This document shows, piece by piece, positions 4,961 to 5,561 of a DNA stretch of 5,561 bases. The stretch covers positions 1-5,561 of the forward strand of contig SEEY01000299.1 of the NCBI GenBank assembly GCA_004211235.1, read 5' to 3'. Every line of letters starts with the position of its first letter. Positions within the stretch are counted from its first letter, which is position 1. Under the pieces are notes generated by a model. That model was not told where the DNA came from, made no database searches, and was given only the letters and a program-made list of their open reading frames with translations. Source of the DNA: Rubrivivax sp. (GTDB lineage: Bacteria; Pseudomonadota; Gammaproteobacteria; Burkholderiales; Burkholderiaceae). The translations under genes were made by a program, and so were the position numbers.

Positions 4961-5561
4961 TCAACGATTCCCCGCGCACTGCAGCTCGTCCAACACCGCA
5001 TTGAACCGCGCCGCTGCGCCAGCCTCCGCGAACATTGCATGGCCGGCCTCCGGGAACTCGACCACCCGCGCGGCGGGGAGGGCGGCGCGCAGTTTCCGCG
5101 CCACGGCCGTTGGCACGATCGGGTCGCGGCCGCCGAGAACGAGGGTGAGCGGCAATGCGGTGAGTGCCGGCAGCAGGTCCGCATTCGCACCGGCGCCGCG
5201 CACGGCCATGGCGCTGTCGAGGTAGGGCCCGACGCGCATCGAGGCAGCGGTCAGCTGCGCGCGCAGCGCGGGCTCGACGCCGCTGCCGAAGACGAATTGC
5301 GCCGAGCGCTCGGCCGCGGCTACGCCCTGGGCCAGGTCCAGCGCGGGCGGGCGCGGTGCGTTGGCGGGCGCGCTGCCCGGCGCCGTCAGCAGGCCGGCCG
5401 GCGACGACACCAGCACCAGGCCGGCCAGCGGCACATCGGCGTGATGGCGCAGGAAGTCCATCGCCACATTGCCGCCGAACGACCAGGCCACCACCAGCGG
5501 CTTCACCAAGCCGCTGGTGGTGGCCTGGTCGTTCGGCGGCAATGTGGCGATGGACTTCCTG
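4961..5561 (-). CDS. Alpha/beta hydrolase, N-terminus missing at window end
   Basis: The C-terminal two thirds of a single-domain alpha/beta hydrolase (family usually 240-290 residues). The nucleophile elbow is PLVVAWSFGGNVAMDFL, with Ser codon 5480-5482. It is followed by LAGLVLVSSPAG, a cap region rich in Ala, the acid Asp in TLVLGGRDPIVP (codon 5123-5125) and the base His in FPEAGHAMF (codon 5039-5041), so the triad is complete and in order. The substrate cannot be inferred; BioH-like and lactonase/haloperoxidase-like relatives share this pattern. The frame stays open to the edge, but 5508-5561 is a perfect inverted copy of 5450-5503. Codons upstream of about GLVKPL (5508 onward) are therefore probably not the real N-terminus, and the in-frame TTG at 5542 is not a credible start. 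GC is high again, like the left part of the window. A hairpin follows the stop. Confidence 0.82.
   Translation of the reverse strand, partial: RKSIATLPPNDQATTSGLVKPLVVAWSFGGNVAMDFLRHHADVPLAGLVLVSSPAGLLTAPGSAPANAPRPPALDLAQGVAAAERSAQFVFGSGVEPALRAQLTAASMRVGPYLDSAMAVRGAGANADLLPALTALPLTLVLGGRDPIVPTAVARKLRAALPAARVVEFPEAGHAMFAEAGAAARFNAVLDELQCAGNR
5450..5561. repeat. Perfect 54-bp-arm inverted repeat ending at the window edge
   Basis: Bases 5450-5503 and 5508-5561 are exact reverse complements over all 54 positions, with a four-base loop CACC at 5504-5507. The left arm encodes the nucleophile-elbow region of the alpha/beta hydrolase on the minus strand. The right arm is the same DNA flipped and runs to the last base. 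A fold-back inside a conserved catalytic region has no obvious role. The arm equals 55 minus 1, which is what a de Bruijn assembler with k=55 leaves when a path turns back on its own reverse complement. It is most likely an assembly or chimeric-read artefact at a contig end. Confidence 0.93.

Noticed and set aside
5508..5542. The in-frame TTG at 5542 as the true hydrolase start, giving a complete 193-residue protein
   Set aside because: It lies in the inverted copy, would start too close to the nucleophile elbow and would lack the first strands of the alpha/beta hydrolase fold.
5450..5561. The terminal palindrome as a retron, attC site, terminator or transposon end
   Set aside because: Its arms are ordinary hydrolase coding sequence. 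It has no mismatches or bulges as aged structural RNAs or attC sites do, there is no adjacent recombinase or reverse transcriptase, and it ends exactly at the sequence end.
1..5561. CRISPR arrays, tRNA or rRNA genes, insertion sequences
   Set aside because: Reading through both strands showed no regularly spaced repeats, no tRNA-like cloverleaf or T-loop consensus, no rRNA segments and no transposase motifs.

Overview
The window is high-GC DNA (44 of 60 bases are G or C at 601-660 by hand count). Its gene set and codon use (third positions almost all G or C) suggest a proteobacterium, most likely a Burkholderiales/Comamonadaceae-type betaproteobacterium. That placement rests on style and gene content, not on a search. 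Both outermost genes are cut by the window edges. The right edge carries a perfect fold-back that looks like a contig end.

Layout: (1) 1-1041, minus strand: N-terminal three quarters of a LeuC-type isomerase/hydratase large subunit. (2) 1155-2018, minus: an IclR-family regulator with an MhpR-like ligand domain, upstream of leuC and reading toward it. (3) 2019-2214: a divergent intergenic region with several nested inverted repeats, the likely operator/promoter zone. (4) 2215-2856, plus: an isochorismatase-like cysteine hydrolase close to N-carbamoylsarcosine and maleamate amidases, followed after 41 bases by (5) 2898-3752, plus: a secreted SGNH/GDSL-type esterase. (6) 3753-4960: a patch of visibly lower GC (33/60 at 4201-4260; 32/60 at 4681-4740) with two convergent small genes, a DUF5063-like protein (3900-4385, plus) and a cysteine-rich pentapeptide-repeat protein (4470-4874, minus). 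(7) 4961-5561, minus: an alpha/beta hydrolase lacking its N-terminus, with a candidate terminator hairpin at 4927-4948. Its upstream end runs into the 54-bp-arm fold-back at 5450-5561.

How they may work together: the regulator, the divergent amidohydrolase and the LeuC homologue look like the edge of a small catabolic locus. One specific possibility is amidase-released maleate (or a related diacid) being hydrated by a LeuC/LeuD-type enzyme under IclR control. This is inference: the same LeuC could be the ordinary leucine-biosynthesis enzyme, and its partner small subunit is outside the window. The two lower-GC genes look like an acquired cargo pair with no assignable function.

The most striking raw-sequence signal is the terminal palindrome. 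I read it as most probably an assembly or library fold-back rather than a new element. I see no convincing evidence of an undescribed system; the convergent DUF5063-like/pentapeptide pair is the least explained part. No tRNA, rRNA, CRISPR array, transposase or integrase was seen.
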